Assembly: GCA_032334235.1 (NCBI GenBank)
Contig: JAVSGI010000003.1
Location: forward strand, 1,116,001 to 1,180,000
Direction: 5' to 3'
From: Paracoccaceae bacterium Fryx2
GTDB lineage: Bacteria; Pseudomonadota; Alphaproteobacteria; Rhodobacterales; Rhodobacteraceae
DNA length: 64,000 nt
Shown here in pieces: positions 53,177 to 61,470 of this stretch (position 1 is its first letter; the number at the start of each line of letters is the position of its first letter). The notes under the pieces were generated by a model. The model had not been told where the DNA came from. It was given only the letters and a program-made list of their open reading frames with translations, and made no database searches. The position numbers and the translations under genes were made by a program.

Positions 53177-55272
53177 GTCACCGTCTTGCCGATGCTGATC
53201 TTGGCATTGCGCCCTGCCCCATTGTCCAAGGACAGGTTGTTGCGATAGGTGGCGTCAAACACGTTCTCGACGGTGAAATTCACCGACAGCCCGGCCAAGG
53301 CACCCTCGTCCGGTGACCATGTCGCGAACACATCATGCGTGTCATAGCTGCCCGCGGTCGTGCTGGCCGATGCGGTGGTAATCGCCCCGTGCCACGACCC
53401 GCGCCAGCCGATCACAAGGTTCTGGTCGGGCAGTTTCGCCCCCAAGGTCAGCGCGACATTCTCGGACGGGGTATCGGCCAAGGTAAGCCCGGTCGATTTG
53501 TCTTTCGACTTGATATTGGCATAGGCCAGTTGGCCAAACCAACGCTCGGCGTCATAACCGGCTTCCAGTTCCACCCCCCAGATCTTCGCCGCGGCGATGT
53601 TGTCGTAATAGGACAGACCAGGGGCGACTTGGGACGAAGGACGGGTGGCAATCTTGTCAGTCACGTCATTGTGGAACCCGGTCAGCTTGACCTGCAAACT
53701 GTCGTCCGCGCCGAAGATCCCTTCACGTTGAAATGCCAACCCCAGTTCGATCGTATCGGCTTGCTCTTTGCGAAGGCCGGTAGACGTTGTGCGGATCGGC
53801 ACCCGGCCAGGGACGGTATTGTATTGATAAAGCTCGTCAATCGTTGGCATGCGTTCGGTACGGGCCAGTGAACCGAAGACCGAGAAGTTGTCGTTCAGCT
53901 TATACATCGCGGCAAGTTTCGGTGAAACCGCGACATTGCTGACATCCGCTCCGCCATTGGTAATCGACGCTGCCGAGGGCGAGAACTTTCCGAAATCCAC
54001 ACGGATGCCGGGGGTCAGGGTCAGCTTGTCGTTCAGTGTAAACTCGCCCTGGGCATAAAGCCCCAGCATCTTGTTGTTGCCTTCGGGGTGCGACGGCATC
54101 GGCCCAAGACTGGACACGGCATCGCGGTCTTGCGCTGAGAGTTGCCCGCCGACGATCACACTGCCATCCCATTCGCCCAAGGCCAGATCGAAGGTGTTTT
54201 CTACCTTCAGCGCCGTGGTGGCATAGGATGCCTGATTGGTGCAAAGCACCTGACTGTCGCCCGCCCGGCATCCTGCGGCCATCGAGAAATTCGACTTGTC
54301 AGCGCTGGTGTCAGTGTAGGAAAGCTGCGCCGAAAGACTGCCCCTTTTCCACGTCAGGGCAAGGGTGTCGTCGACGGCATGGATGTCGTTGGTGCCGAAC
54401 ACCGTCAGCGCCGATCCCGGCGCGGGGCCAAAGAACGCCAGATCGCCGGTCAAAGCCACGGGCGCGTCATCCAATGCGGTATCGGTGCGCGAGGCGGACA
54501 GCGTCAGGCTTTCATCTTGCCCCAGATGCCAGACGCCCTTGACCAGACCCGACCATGAGGAATGTTCGCTACCCTTGATCGTGGCCCCGGCCCCGTCGGT
54601 CATCACCCCACCGTCTGACCCGTTCAAGGCTGCCAGAAACTCGGTATTGCCCTTGCGCTGCGCCCAGATGACGCCCGCCTTGGCCGCCCCGCCATTGGAC
54701 GCAAATCCGGCGGAATAGCGCAGGGCCTGCCTATCGCCTTCGCCCAGAAAATCGGCGGGGTCTTTGGTGGTAAAGGCAATCGCCCCACCAATTGCGCCCG
54801 CGCCATACAGGGTCGAGGAGGCCGGGCCACGCAGCACTTCGACCCGCTTGTACAGGGCAGTATCGCCGAAGAACGACCCGGTGCGGTAGGCCTCAAAGAA
54901 CTTGGGCGCGCCGTCTACGGTCACGGCGATGCGTGATTCGGATGCGGTTTGGTCGGCATTGCCGATGCCGCGGATGTTGAAGGCCTGACCCAACGGCTGG
55001 GTGGATGCCCCTGACGCCTGCACGCCTGGGGTCGATTTGAACAAATCGCCCACCGCGTTCGGTTGCAAACGGTCAATATCCTCTTGTTCCAGCGCGGTGA
55101 CCGCTTGCGGCGTGTCGATGGCAACTTTGGCCGCGCCTGCGCCAAAGATGATGCGGCCCAACATCTGGAACACGCCCTCCTCCTGTGCGGCAGCAGGGCT
55201 TGCGGTAAGCGCAAAGGCGGTGGCGGTCAGCAAAAGATGCCTGCGCACGGCAGGCCGGAATGGCTTTGGCAT
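53170..55272 (-). CDS. hmuR: TonB-dependent outer-membrane haem receptor
   Basis: 700 residues from ATG 55272 (MPKPFRPAVRRHLLL), signal peptide ending ASPAAAQ. The N-terminal plug (DIDRLQPNAVGDLFKSTPGV, FNIRGIGNADQTASESRIAV, VEVLRGPASSTLYGAGAIGG) precedes a 22-strand barrel ending in an aromatic residue (ISIGKTVTW), as usual for these porins. The haem assignment relies on the divergent hmuSTUV genes and the barrel's resemblance to HmuR/BhuR; I do not see the textbook FRAP/NPNL pair. It binds haem outside the cell and passes it to HmuT. Confidence 0.88.
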   Translation of the reverse strand: MPKPFRPAVRRHLLLTATAFALTASPAAAQEEGVFQMLGRIIFGAGAAKVAIDTPQAVTALEQEDIDRLQPNAVGDLFKSTPGVQASGASTQPLGQAFNIRGIGNADQTASESRIAVTVDGAPKFFEAYRTGSFFGDTALYKRVEVLRGPASSTLYGAGAIGGAIAFTTKDPADFLGEGDRQALRYSAGFASNGGAAKAGVIWAQRKGNTEFLAALNGSDGGVMTDGAGATIKGSEHSSWSGLVKGVWHLGQDESLTLSASRTDTALDDAPVALTGDLAFFGPAPGSALTVFGTNDIHAVDDTLALTWKRGSLSAQLSYTDTSADKSNFSMAAGCRAGDSQVLCTNQASYATTALKVENTFDLALGEWDGSVIVGGQLSAQDRDAVSSLGPMPSHPEGNNKMLGLYAQGEFTLNDKLTLTPGIRVDFGKFSPSAASITNGGADVSNVAVSPKLAAMYKLNDNFSVFGSLARTERMPTIDELYQYNTVPGRVPIRTTSTGLRKEQADTIELGLAFQREGIFGADDSLQVKLTGFHNDVTDKIATRPSSQVAPGLSYYDNIAAAKIWGVELEAGYDAERWFGQLAYANIKSKDKSTGLTLADTPSENVALTLGAKLPDQNLVIGWRGSWHGAITTASASTTAGSYDTHDVFATWSPDEGALAGLSVNFTVENVFDATYRNNLSLDNGAGRNAKISIGKTVTW

Positions 55273-55495
55273 GGTCGTCCCTTTGGATGCGGTCTGCAAA
55301 GGGCTGGCCGGGCCGACAAGGGGCGCAAGCTGGCAGCAGAAGTTTCTGACTTGATCTGTCAGGTATTAGCTTTTAGAAAAGGTGACTGTAGTTGTCAACT
55401 ATCCCTGCAGCCCCTCTCTGCAGGATTTAGACAGCCCCGCGCCCCAGCTTTTTGCCAGAGATGCGCGTCCCCCATTGAACCGGAAGGATGCCCTT
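55273..55495. promoter_or_regulatory. Divergent control region of the haem locus, with a 13-bp palindrome
   Basis: 223 bp between hmuR (minus) and hmuS (plus). TAGTTG-T-CAACTA at 55389-55401 is a perfect inverted repeat in the middle, a candidate site for an iron or haem regulator (Fur/Mur, Irr, RirA or HmuP types in alphaproteobacteria). GGAAGGA before ATG 55496 is the hmuS RBS. AT-rich TATTAGCTTTTAGAAAA at 55364-55380 could hold the promoters. Confidence 0.5.
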
Positions 55496-56097
55496 ATGGC
55501 CAAGTTCAGCCCCGATGCGATTCGCACTTTGCGTGCCGAAAACCCCAAACCCCGCGCTCGCGATTTTGCCGCCGGCCAGGGTATGACCGAGGCTGATCTG
55601 GTTGCAGCCCATATCGGCCACGGGGTAACCGCGCTGGTGGCCGACCCTGACCGTCTGGTGCCGTGGATCGGCAAGTTGGGCGATGTCATGGCCCTGACGC
55701 GCAACGACAATTGCGTGCACGAACGGCGCGGGCATTACTCCGACTACCGAACAGGCGCCTTTGCCGCGATGGTCTTGGACCCCGAAATCGACCTGCGGAT
55801 TTTCCCGTCCCATTGGGTGCATGCCTTTGCCGTGGAGGAACCCGGCGAAGACGGCCCCAAGCGCAGCCTTCAGGTCTTTGACGCGGCGGGTGATGCGGTG
55901 CACAAGGTGCATCTGAAACCCGAAAGCCTGCATGATCAGTTTGCCCCGCTGATCCGCGCCCTGCGCAATCCGGCGCAGGCCCAGACGCTTGACCTGACCG
56001 CCCGCCGCCCGGTTGATGATGCCAGGGTCAGCGCCGAAGACGCCCCCGCCCTGCGCGCCGCGTGGGACAAGATGACCGACACGCATCAGTTTCTTGG

Positions 56098-57407
56098 GGG
56101 CACCTCTATAAATTGCCCCATCCCCCGCACTTCGGTATGGTGAGACAGTGAACTGGCATTGGGGATGCAACGATGGCGCAGATGGGTTTTTTCGATCTTT
56201 CGGACCGTTACGCGAGCCTCGATGCCAAAAGGGATCCGCTGGTCGAAATTGATGCCGTCGTGCCGTGGGAGGAGTTTCGTCCGGCTCTTGAGCGGGTCTG
56301 GCGCAAGCCTGTTGCGGATCGCAAGTCCCGCGCGGGGCGCAAGCCGATAGATGCGGTGCTGATGTTCAAGACGCTGGTTCTGAGCGCGCTTTACAACCTG
56401 TCGGATGATCAGATCGAATATCAGGTCCGCGACCGGCTTTCCTTTATGCGCTTCCTGGGGTTGGGCCTTGGTGACCGGGTGCCCGACGCCAAGACGGTGT
56501 GGCTGTATCGCGATGCGCTGGCGCAGGCCGGCAAGGTGGAGGAGTTGTTCGGGTTGTTTGACGGTCATTTGGCGCGGCGGGGCTACATTGCGCGCGGCGG
56601 TCAGATCCTGGACGCCTCCATCGTGCCGGTGCCGCGCAATCACAACACGCGCGATGAAAACGCAACGATCAAGAAGGGCGAGGTCCCCGAGGATTGGGCT
56701 GATAAGCCAGCGAAACGGGTGCAAAAGGATGTGGACGCACGTTGGACGAAAAAGCACGGCAAGAGCCACTACGGCTACAAGAACCATGTGAATGTGGACC
56801 GCACGCATAAGCTGGTCCGGCGCTACCACGTCACCGACGCCGCTGTGCATGACAGCCAGGCAGTGGATCATCTGCTGATGCAGGGCAACACCGGGTCTGG
56901 CGTGTGGGCGGATGCTGCTTATCGGTCCGAGGAGATGGAGGCCAAACTCCGCGCCTTAAAACTGAAAAGCCACATCCACCGCAAGGGCAATCGGGGCAAG
57001 CCGCTGACCGACCAGGCCAAGGGCAGCAACCGCACCAAATCCACCGTGCGGGTCCGGGTTGAGCACATCTTCGGCGCGCAGGCCAACGACATGGGCGGCA
57101 CCCTGGTGCGCACCATCGGCTTGGTGCGGGCGAAGGCCAAAGTCGGCATGAAGAATCTCGCCTACAACATGCGCCGCCTCGGCCAACTGGGTCGCATCAA
57201 CCCGCACCCAGCCTGAAAACGGTCGGCCAAGGACGCAGATCGCCCCGCGCATCGCTAAAAACGGCCCTGAACCGAAGGTCCGCGAGGCGAAATGGGCGGC
57301 AGATCATAAAAACCAAGGCAACAATCGGTCAGCTGAAGGTCGCTGCCGCGCTTCGGGCAGAACCTGCTATGCCGTTGCCGCGAAAACAGTCAAAAATCGA
57401 GGTGCCC
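56098..57407 (+). mobile_element. IS5-family element type B, copy 2
   Basis: 1310 bp, same ends and same encoded transposase as 14503-15812, opposite orientation. TTGG is duplicated at 56094-56097 and 57408-57411 inside hmuS. Confidence 0.94.
56173..57216 (+). CDS. IS5-family transposase (type B, copy 2)
   Basis: 347 residues, the same protein as at 14694-15737, with the DDE motifs GGQILDASIV, VWADAAYRS and VRVEHIFGAQ. Intact. Confidence 0.95.
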   Translation: MAQMGFFDLSDRYASLDAKRDPLVEIDAVVPWEEFRPALERVWRKPVADRKSRAGRKPIDAVLMFKTLVLSALYNLSDDQIEYQVRDRLSFMRFLGLGLGDRVPDAKTVWLYRDALAQAGKVEELFGLFDGHLARRGYIARGGQILDASIVPVPRNHNTRDENATIKKGEVPEDWADKPAKRVQKDVDARWTKKHGKSHYGYKNHVNVDRTHKLVRRYHVTDAAVHDSQAVDHLLMQGNTGSGVWADAAYRSEEMEAKLRALKLKSHIHRKGNRGKPLTDQAKGSNRTKSTVRVRVEHIFGAQANDMGGTLVRTIGLVRAKAKVGMKNLAYNMRRLGQLGRINPHPA

Positions 57408-57858
57408 TTGGGCTGGTGAAAAAGCACAAGATGAACCGTCTTGGCAGTTACCGGGTAGCGGGCGCGCCTTATGTGGAACGGCTTGATGTCAGCGCCGTGA
57501 CCGCCACGCTGGAAGGTGCGGCCTTGGCCGCCATTCCGATCATGATCTTTGTCGGCAACTTGGGCTGCATCCAGATCCACGGCGGGCCGGTGGAAAAGAT
57601 TGTGCCGATGGGGCCGTGGATCAATGTCATGGACCCGCGCTTCAACCTGCACCTGCGCGCCGACAAGATCGCCGAGGTCTACCGTGTCTGGAAACCCACC
57701 CGCACGGGCGATGTTTACAGTGTCGAGGCTTTTGATGCGCGTGGCGAGCTGATCCTGCAGATTTTCGGTTACCGCAAGGACACCCCGGCAGAGCCGTGGA
57801 ACGCGCTGACCCACGCCCTTCCTCGCCTGAACCTGCCCCGTCTGGAAAAGGTGCTGGC

Positions 57859-58689
57859 ATGAAATGGCTTGTCCTGACCCTGTTCGGGTTTACCCTTCCA
57901 GCCATAGCGGATGAGGCGCGGGTCGTGTCGCTGGGCGGGTCGGTGACGGAAATCGTTGTGGCCCTTGGGGCTGCTGACCGTCTGGTTGCCCGCGACACCA
58001 CCTCGAACTACCCTCAATCCGTCACCGCCCTGCCCGATGTCGGCTACATCCGCGCCCTGTCACCGGAAGGTGTCTTGTCGGTGCAACCCACGCTGATCCT
58101 GGCCGAAGACGACGCAGGCCCGCCCGAAGCGTTGGAGGTTCTGAATGCCGCAGGCATTCCTTTGGCCATAATGCCGGGAGATCCCAGCCCGGAAGGCGTG
58201 ATCGCCAAGATCACCGCAGTCGCCGGGGCATTGAACCTGCCCGTTCAGGGCACAAAGTTGGCAGCAGAAGTGGCCGCAGGCTTTGACGCTGCCCGCGCCG
58301 AGGCCGCCACAGTCACGACCCCCAAAAAAGTGCTGTTCATCCTGTCGCTGCAAGGCGGTCGCGTCATGGCAGGCGGGGCGAGCACCGAAGCCGAAGGCAT
58401 CATCGCGCTGGCCGGAGGCGTAAATGCCGCCAGCGGTTTTGACGGATACAAACCGATGACCGATGAGGCCGTCCTGACCGCAGCCCCCGACGTGATCCTG
58501 ATGATGGAACGCGAGGGCGATATGGCGATTGCCAATGCCGATGTGCAGGGCCAGCCCGCGCTGGCGGCATCCCCGGCGGCGGCCTCAGGGGCGATCATCC
58601 GGATGGACGGAATGCTGTTGCTGGGCTTTGGCCCGCGCACGCCCGAGGCAGTGCGCGCCCTGCACGCCGCCCTCTACCCCAAGGGCTGA
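57859..58689 (+). CDS. hmuT: HmuT periplasmic haem-binding protein
   Basis: 276 residues from ATG 57859 overlapping the hmuS stop; signal peptide MKWLVLTLFGFTLPAIA. Class III binding-protein features: ARVVSLGGSVTEIVVALGAA, DRLVARDTTSNYPQSVTALP, VGYIRALSPEGVLSVQPTLI and LAEDDAGPPEAL. The Tyr in VGYIRALS corresponds to the haem-ligand Tyr of HmuT/PhuT. It transfers haem from the receptor to HmuUV. Confidence 0.92.
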   Translation: MKWLVLTLFGFTLPAIADEARVVSLGGSVTEIVVALGAADRLVARDTTSNYPQSVTALPDVGYIRALSPEGVLSVQPTLILAEDDAGPPEALEVLNAAGIPLAIMPGDPSPEGVIAKITAVAGALNLPVQGTKLAAEVAAGFDAARAEAATVTTPKKVLFILSLQGGRVMAGGASTEAEGIIALAGGVNAASGFDGYKPMTDEAVLTAAPDVILMMEREGDMAIANADVQGQPALAASPAAASGAIIRMDGMLLLGFGPRTPEAVRALHAALYPKG

Positions 58690-58692
58690 CCG

Positions 58693-59742
58693 ATGGCCGA
58701 CCTCTCGTTGACCCTGCGCCCCAGAGCGCCGCGTGGCCTGACGCCGTGGCTGCTGGCGGGCCTCTGCGCTGCGTCGGTTCTGTCGCTGTCGACGGGGGCA
58801 GCCGGGCTTGGCCCCCTGCGCCTGATCGCGGCTATGCAAGGGCAGGCGTTGACCCTGTCCGAGTCAGTCGTGCTGTATGACATCCGCCTGCCCCGTTTGG
58901 CGATGGGGCTGTTGGTGGGGGCCGCCTTGGGCCTTTCGGGCGCGCTGCTGCAAGGCCTGTTTCGCAACCCGCTGGCCGATCCCGGCATCGTCGGCGTTGG
59001 TGCGGGTGCAGGTCTGGGGGCAGTCTTGGCCATCGTGTTGGGCGGGCTACTGCCGCCTGCAATCCTTGCCTTTGCGGGCGGGCATCTGGTGCCTTTGGCC
59101 GCCTGTCTGGGGGGCTGGTTGTTTACGGTGACCCTTTACCGGGTCGCTTCATCCGGCGGGCGTACCCAAGTGGCAACGCTGCTGTTGGCAGGGATTGCGC
59201 TGGGGGCTTTGGCAGGCGCGGTAACGGGCGTGCTGATCTATCTGGCCGATGACAGCCAATTGCGCGATCTGACATTCTGGTCGATGGGGTCGCTGGCCGG
59301 AGCGACTTGGGCTAAACTTCTGACGGTGCTGCCTTTGATCGGTGCGGTGCTGATCTTTGCCCCGCGCCTTGGCCGGGGCTTGAACGCGCTGGCATTGGGA
59401 GAAGCGCAGGCCGCCCATATGGGCATCGACGTTCAGCGTCTGAAACGTCTGACCGTGCTGGCCACCGCGTCGGCCACCGGGGCAGCAGTGGCGGTGTCGG
59501 GCGGCATCGGCTTTGTCGGTATCGTGGTGCCGCATCTTCTCAGGCTGGCAAATGGCCCCGATCACCGTAGGCTGTTACCGCAATCGGCACTGTTGGGTGC
59601 GGTGCTGCTGGTACTGGCCGACCTGGTGTCGCGCCAGATCGTCGCCCCGGCCGAACTGCCCATAGGCATTATCACCGCCCTGCTGGGCGCGCCGGTCTTT
59701 TTGTGGATCCTGTTGCGGCAGGCCAATGCGTTGGGGGGATAA
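58693..59742 (+). CDS. hmuU: HmuU haem ABC permease (FecCD family)
   Basis: 349 residues, about ten helices. FecCD motifs: VVLYDIRLPRLAMGLLVGAA, LGLSGALLQGLFRNPLADPG, FWSMGSLAGATWAKLLTVLP and GGIGFVGIVVPHLLRLANGP. It starts 3 bp after hmuT and ends immediately before the hmuV ATG. Confidence 0.94.
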   Translation: MADLSLTLRPRAPRGLTPWLLAGLCAASVLSLSTGAAGLGPLRLIAAMQGQALTLSESVVLYDIRLPRLAMGLLVGAALGLSGALLQGLFRNPLADPGIVGVGAGAGLGAVLAIVLGGLLPPAILAFAGGHLVPLAACLGGWLFTVTLYRVASSGGRTQVATLLLAGIALGALAGAVTGVLIYLADDSQLRDLTFWSMGSLAGATWAKLLTVLPLIGAVLIFAPRLGRGLNALALGEAQAAHMGIDVQRLKRLTVLATASATGAAVAVSGGIGFVGIVVPHLLRLANGPDHRRLLPQSALLGAVLLVLADLVSRQIVAPAELPIGIITALLGAPVFLWILLRQANALGG

Positions 59743-60621
59743 ATGCTGCACGTTGAAAACCTGCACGCCAGCCTTGGCAGCCGCCCCATTCTGTGCGGCG
59801 TCACCCTGACTGCCAAACCGGGCGAAGTCACTGCCATCTGCGGCGCAAATGGCGCGGGCAAAAGCACGCTGTTGCGGGCAATCTTGGGCGAAATTCAGTC
59901 TAGCGGGAAGATGACCCTGAACGGCCGAGACCTGCGCAATCAAAGCGCGCACGCATTGGCCCAAATCCGCGCGGTGCAGACACAGGATACGCAGGTAGCC
60001 TTCGCCTTTACAGTGGATGAGGTGGTTTCCATGGGCCATGAGGCCGGGGCGGCAGCACTGGAGCCCGGCATTGTCGCCAAAGCCCTGTTCGCTGTCGGCC
60101 TCGTCGGGTACGGCCCCCGTCCCTTGCAAAGCCTGTCCGGCGGTGAACGCCAGCGCGCCTACCTCGCCCGGGCCTTGGCGCAGGTTTGGCACCCCATGGG
60201 CCCAGAAGGCCCACGCTGGCTGTTTCTGGATGAGCCTGTGGCTAGCCTTGATCTGGGTCACCAGTTGCAGGCTATGGCGATAGCACGGGCCTATGCCGAT
60301 GCGGGCGGCGGGGTGGTCATGGTGATGCACGATCTGAATCTGATCGCGAGTGTGGCCCAGCACATTGCCTTTGTCATGAATGGGCACATTATGTCAGCGG
60401 GGACCGCCGATCAGGTCATGTCATCAGACCTGCTTGGGCAAGCTTTCGCCTGCCGCGTCAAAATGAAAACCCCACCGCAAAGCGGTCCTTGGTTCCTACC
60501 GCAAAGCTGCACGTTGAACGTGAGCGCGACGAGCGGGGCATCTTGCGCACTGGTGGGCGTTTGCGGAGATTTGTCGCCTGACTTGCGAGGAGCACAGGTG
60601 AATGGATTGGGTCGAAGCTGA
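59743..60621 (+). CDS. hmuV: HmuV haem ABC ATPase, C-terminal end running into IS66
   Basis: Walker A CGANGAGKSTLL, signature LSGGERQRAYLARAL, Walker B WLFLDEPVASLD and switch MVMHDLNLIASVA are complete. The native protein continues at least to PQSGPWFLPQSCTLN. From 60520 the frame is IS66 end sequence, adding about 33 foreign residues (SATSGASCALVGVCG...) before the stop at 60621. Only the last few native residues should be missing, so function may survive. Confidence 0.88.
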   Translation: MLHVENLHASLGSRPILCGVTLTAKPGEVTAICGANGAGKSTLLRAILGEIQSSGKMTLNGRDLRNQSAHALAQIRAVQTQDTQVAFAFTVDEVVSMGHEAGAAALEPGIVAKALFAVGLVGYGPRPLQSLSGGERQRAYLARALAQVWHPMGPEGPRWLFLDEPVASLDLGHQLQAMAIARAYADAGGGVVMVMHDLNLIASVAQHIAFVMNGHIMSAGTADQVMSSDLLGQAFACRVKMKTPPQSGPWFLPQSCTLNVSATSGASCALVGVCGDLSPDLRGAQVNGLGRS

Positions 60622-61072
60622 TGCCATGCTTCAAGGCAGGCATGAAGACGGAGATTATCGCCGGATCGAGGTGATAACGGGGAAGCGGCGTAGACGTAAC
60701 TGGACCGCCGAGGAGAAGGCAAGGATCGTTTCGGAGAGCGCGGAGCCGGGTGCGTCCATTTCCGACGTGGCGCGCCGTTGGGGTGTGAACCGAGGCCTGC
60801 TGACGGTTTGGCGACGCCATGTTGGCCTGGTTCAGGCGCGTCCGACACGCGGGACCGCAACGGGGCTGCACTTCGTCCCGATATCGATTGCCGACGACGA
60901 TCGTCCTCTTTGTCTGGATGCGGCGGTTTCCGGTCTGGCGAGTGATCCGCGAGGTTCTGCGGAGCCAGGACGGATCGAGGTGGAGATCGGCAGCAACCGG
61001 ATGGTGGTGACTGGCCGGGTGGATCCGGCCGTTGCGGCTGCGATGGTGGCAGCCCTGCGTCGGTCGCGATGA
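60602..61072 (+). CDS. tnpA: IS66 TnpA-like protein
   Basis: 156 residues. The HTH region GKRRRRNWTAEEKARIVSES and GASISDVARRWGVNRGLLTV binds DNA, as in IS66 OrfA/TnpA. Overlaps tnpB by 4 nt. Confidence 0.9.
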   Translation: MDWVEADAMLQGRHEDGDYRRIEVITGKRRRRNWTAEEKARIVSESAEPGASISDVARRWGVNRGLLTVWRRHVGLVQARPTRGTATGLHFVPISIADDDRPLCLDAAVSGLASDPRGSAEPGRIEVEIGSNRMVVTGRVDPAVAAAMVAALRRSR

Positions 61073-61422
61073 TCTCCTTCGCGGGTGGGATCAAGGTCGT
61101 GGTGGCGACGCAACCGGTGGACTTTCGTCGTGGTCTGAACGGGCTGGTCGCCCTGATCACCGCGGCGCTGGCTGCAGACCCCTATTGTGGCGATGTCTTT
61201 GTCTTTCGCCCCAAGCGTCGCGACCGGTTGCGCCTCGTCTTTTGGGATGGCAGCGGAATGGTGGTCGCCACGAAATGGCTGGAAAGCGGCCAGTTCATCT
61301 GGCCGCCTGTTCGGGATGGCGCGATCTGGCTGACCCGGGAAGAGTTCGCTCTCCTCGTGGCTGGTCTCGACTGGACGCGGGTGCAGAGAATTCAGGTGAA
61401 GAGGCCTGTCCGGGCAGCGTGA
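61069..61422 (+). CDS. tnpB: IS66 TnpB (Orf2) protein
   Basis: 117 residues with the signature VVVATQPVDFRRGLNGLVAL, DVFVFRPKRRDRLRLVFWDG and WPPVRDGAIWLTREEFALLV. This accessory protein is needed for IS66 transposition; its biochemical role is unclear. It is unrelated to the TnpB of IS200/IS605. Confidence 0.93.
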   Translation: MISFAGGIKVVVATQPVDFRRGLNGLVALITAALAADPYCGDVFVFRPKRRDRLRLVFWDGSGMVVATKWLESGQFIWPPVRDGAIWLTREEFALLVAGLDWTRVQRIQVKRPVRAA

Positions 61423-61470
61423 AGCTGCTGTATTCGCTTGAAGATTATGGGCTTCATGGTAGGTTTTGCC

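Larger units (their letters stand above)
55496..57862 (+). pseudogene. hmuS: HmuS/HemS-type haem-handling protein, split by IS5 type B
   Basis: Cytoplasmic haem carrier or degrading factor. The N-terminal repeat (55496-56097: MAKFSPDAIRTLRAENPKPR, DNCVHERRGHYSDYR, LFIFPSHWVHAFAVE-like LRIFPSHWVHAFAV) and the C-terminal repeat (57408-57862: VGNLGCIQIHGGPVEKIVPM, VMDPRFNLHLRADKIAEVYR) are in the same frame once the 1310-bp element and one TTGG are removed (Q-F-L-G-L-V-K-K). The product is about 350 residues when joined, a full HemS length. The stop overlaps the hmuT start (ATGA). Confidence 0.9.

Noticed and set aside
61069-61422. TnpB as an IscB/Cas12-like RNA-guided nuclease
   Set aside because: This is the unrelated IS66 TnpB (Orf2), a 117-residue protein without RuvC motifs.
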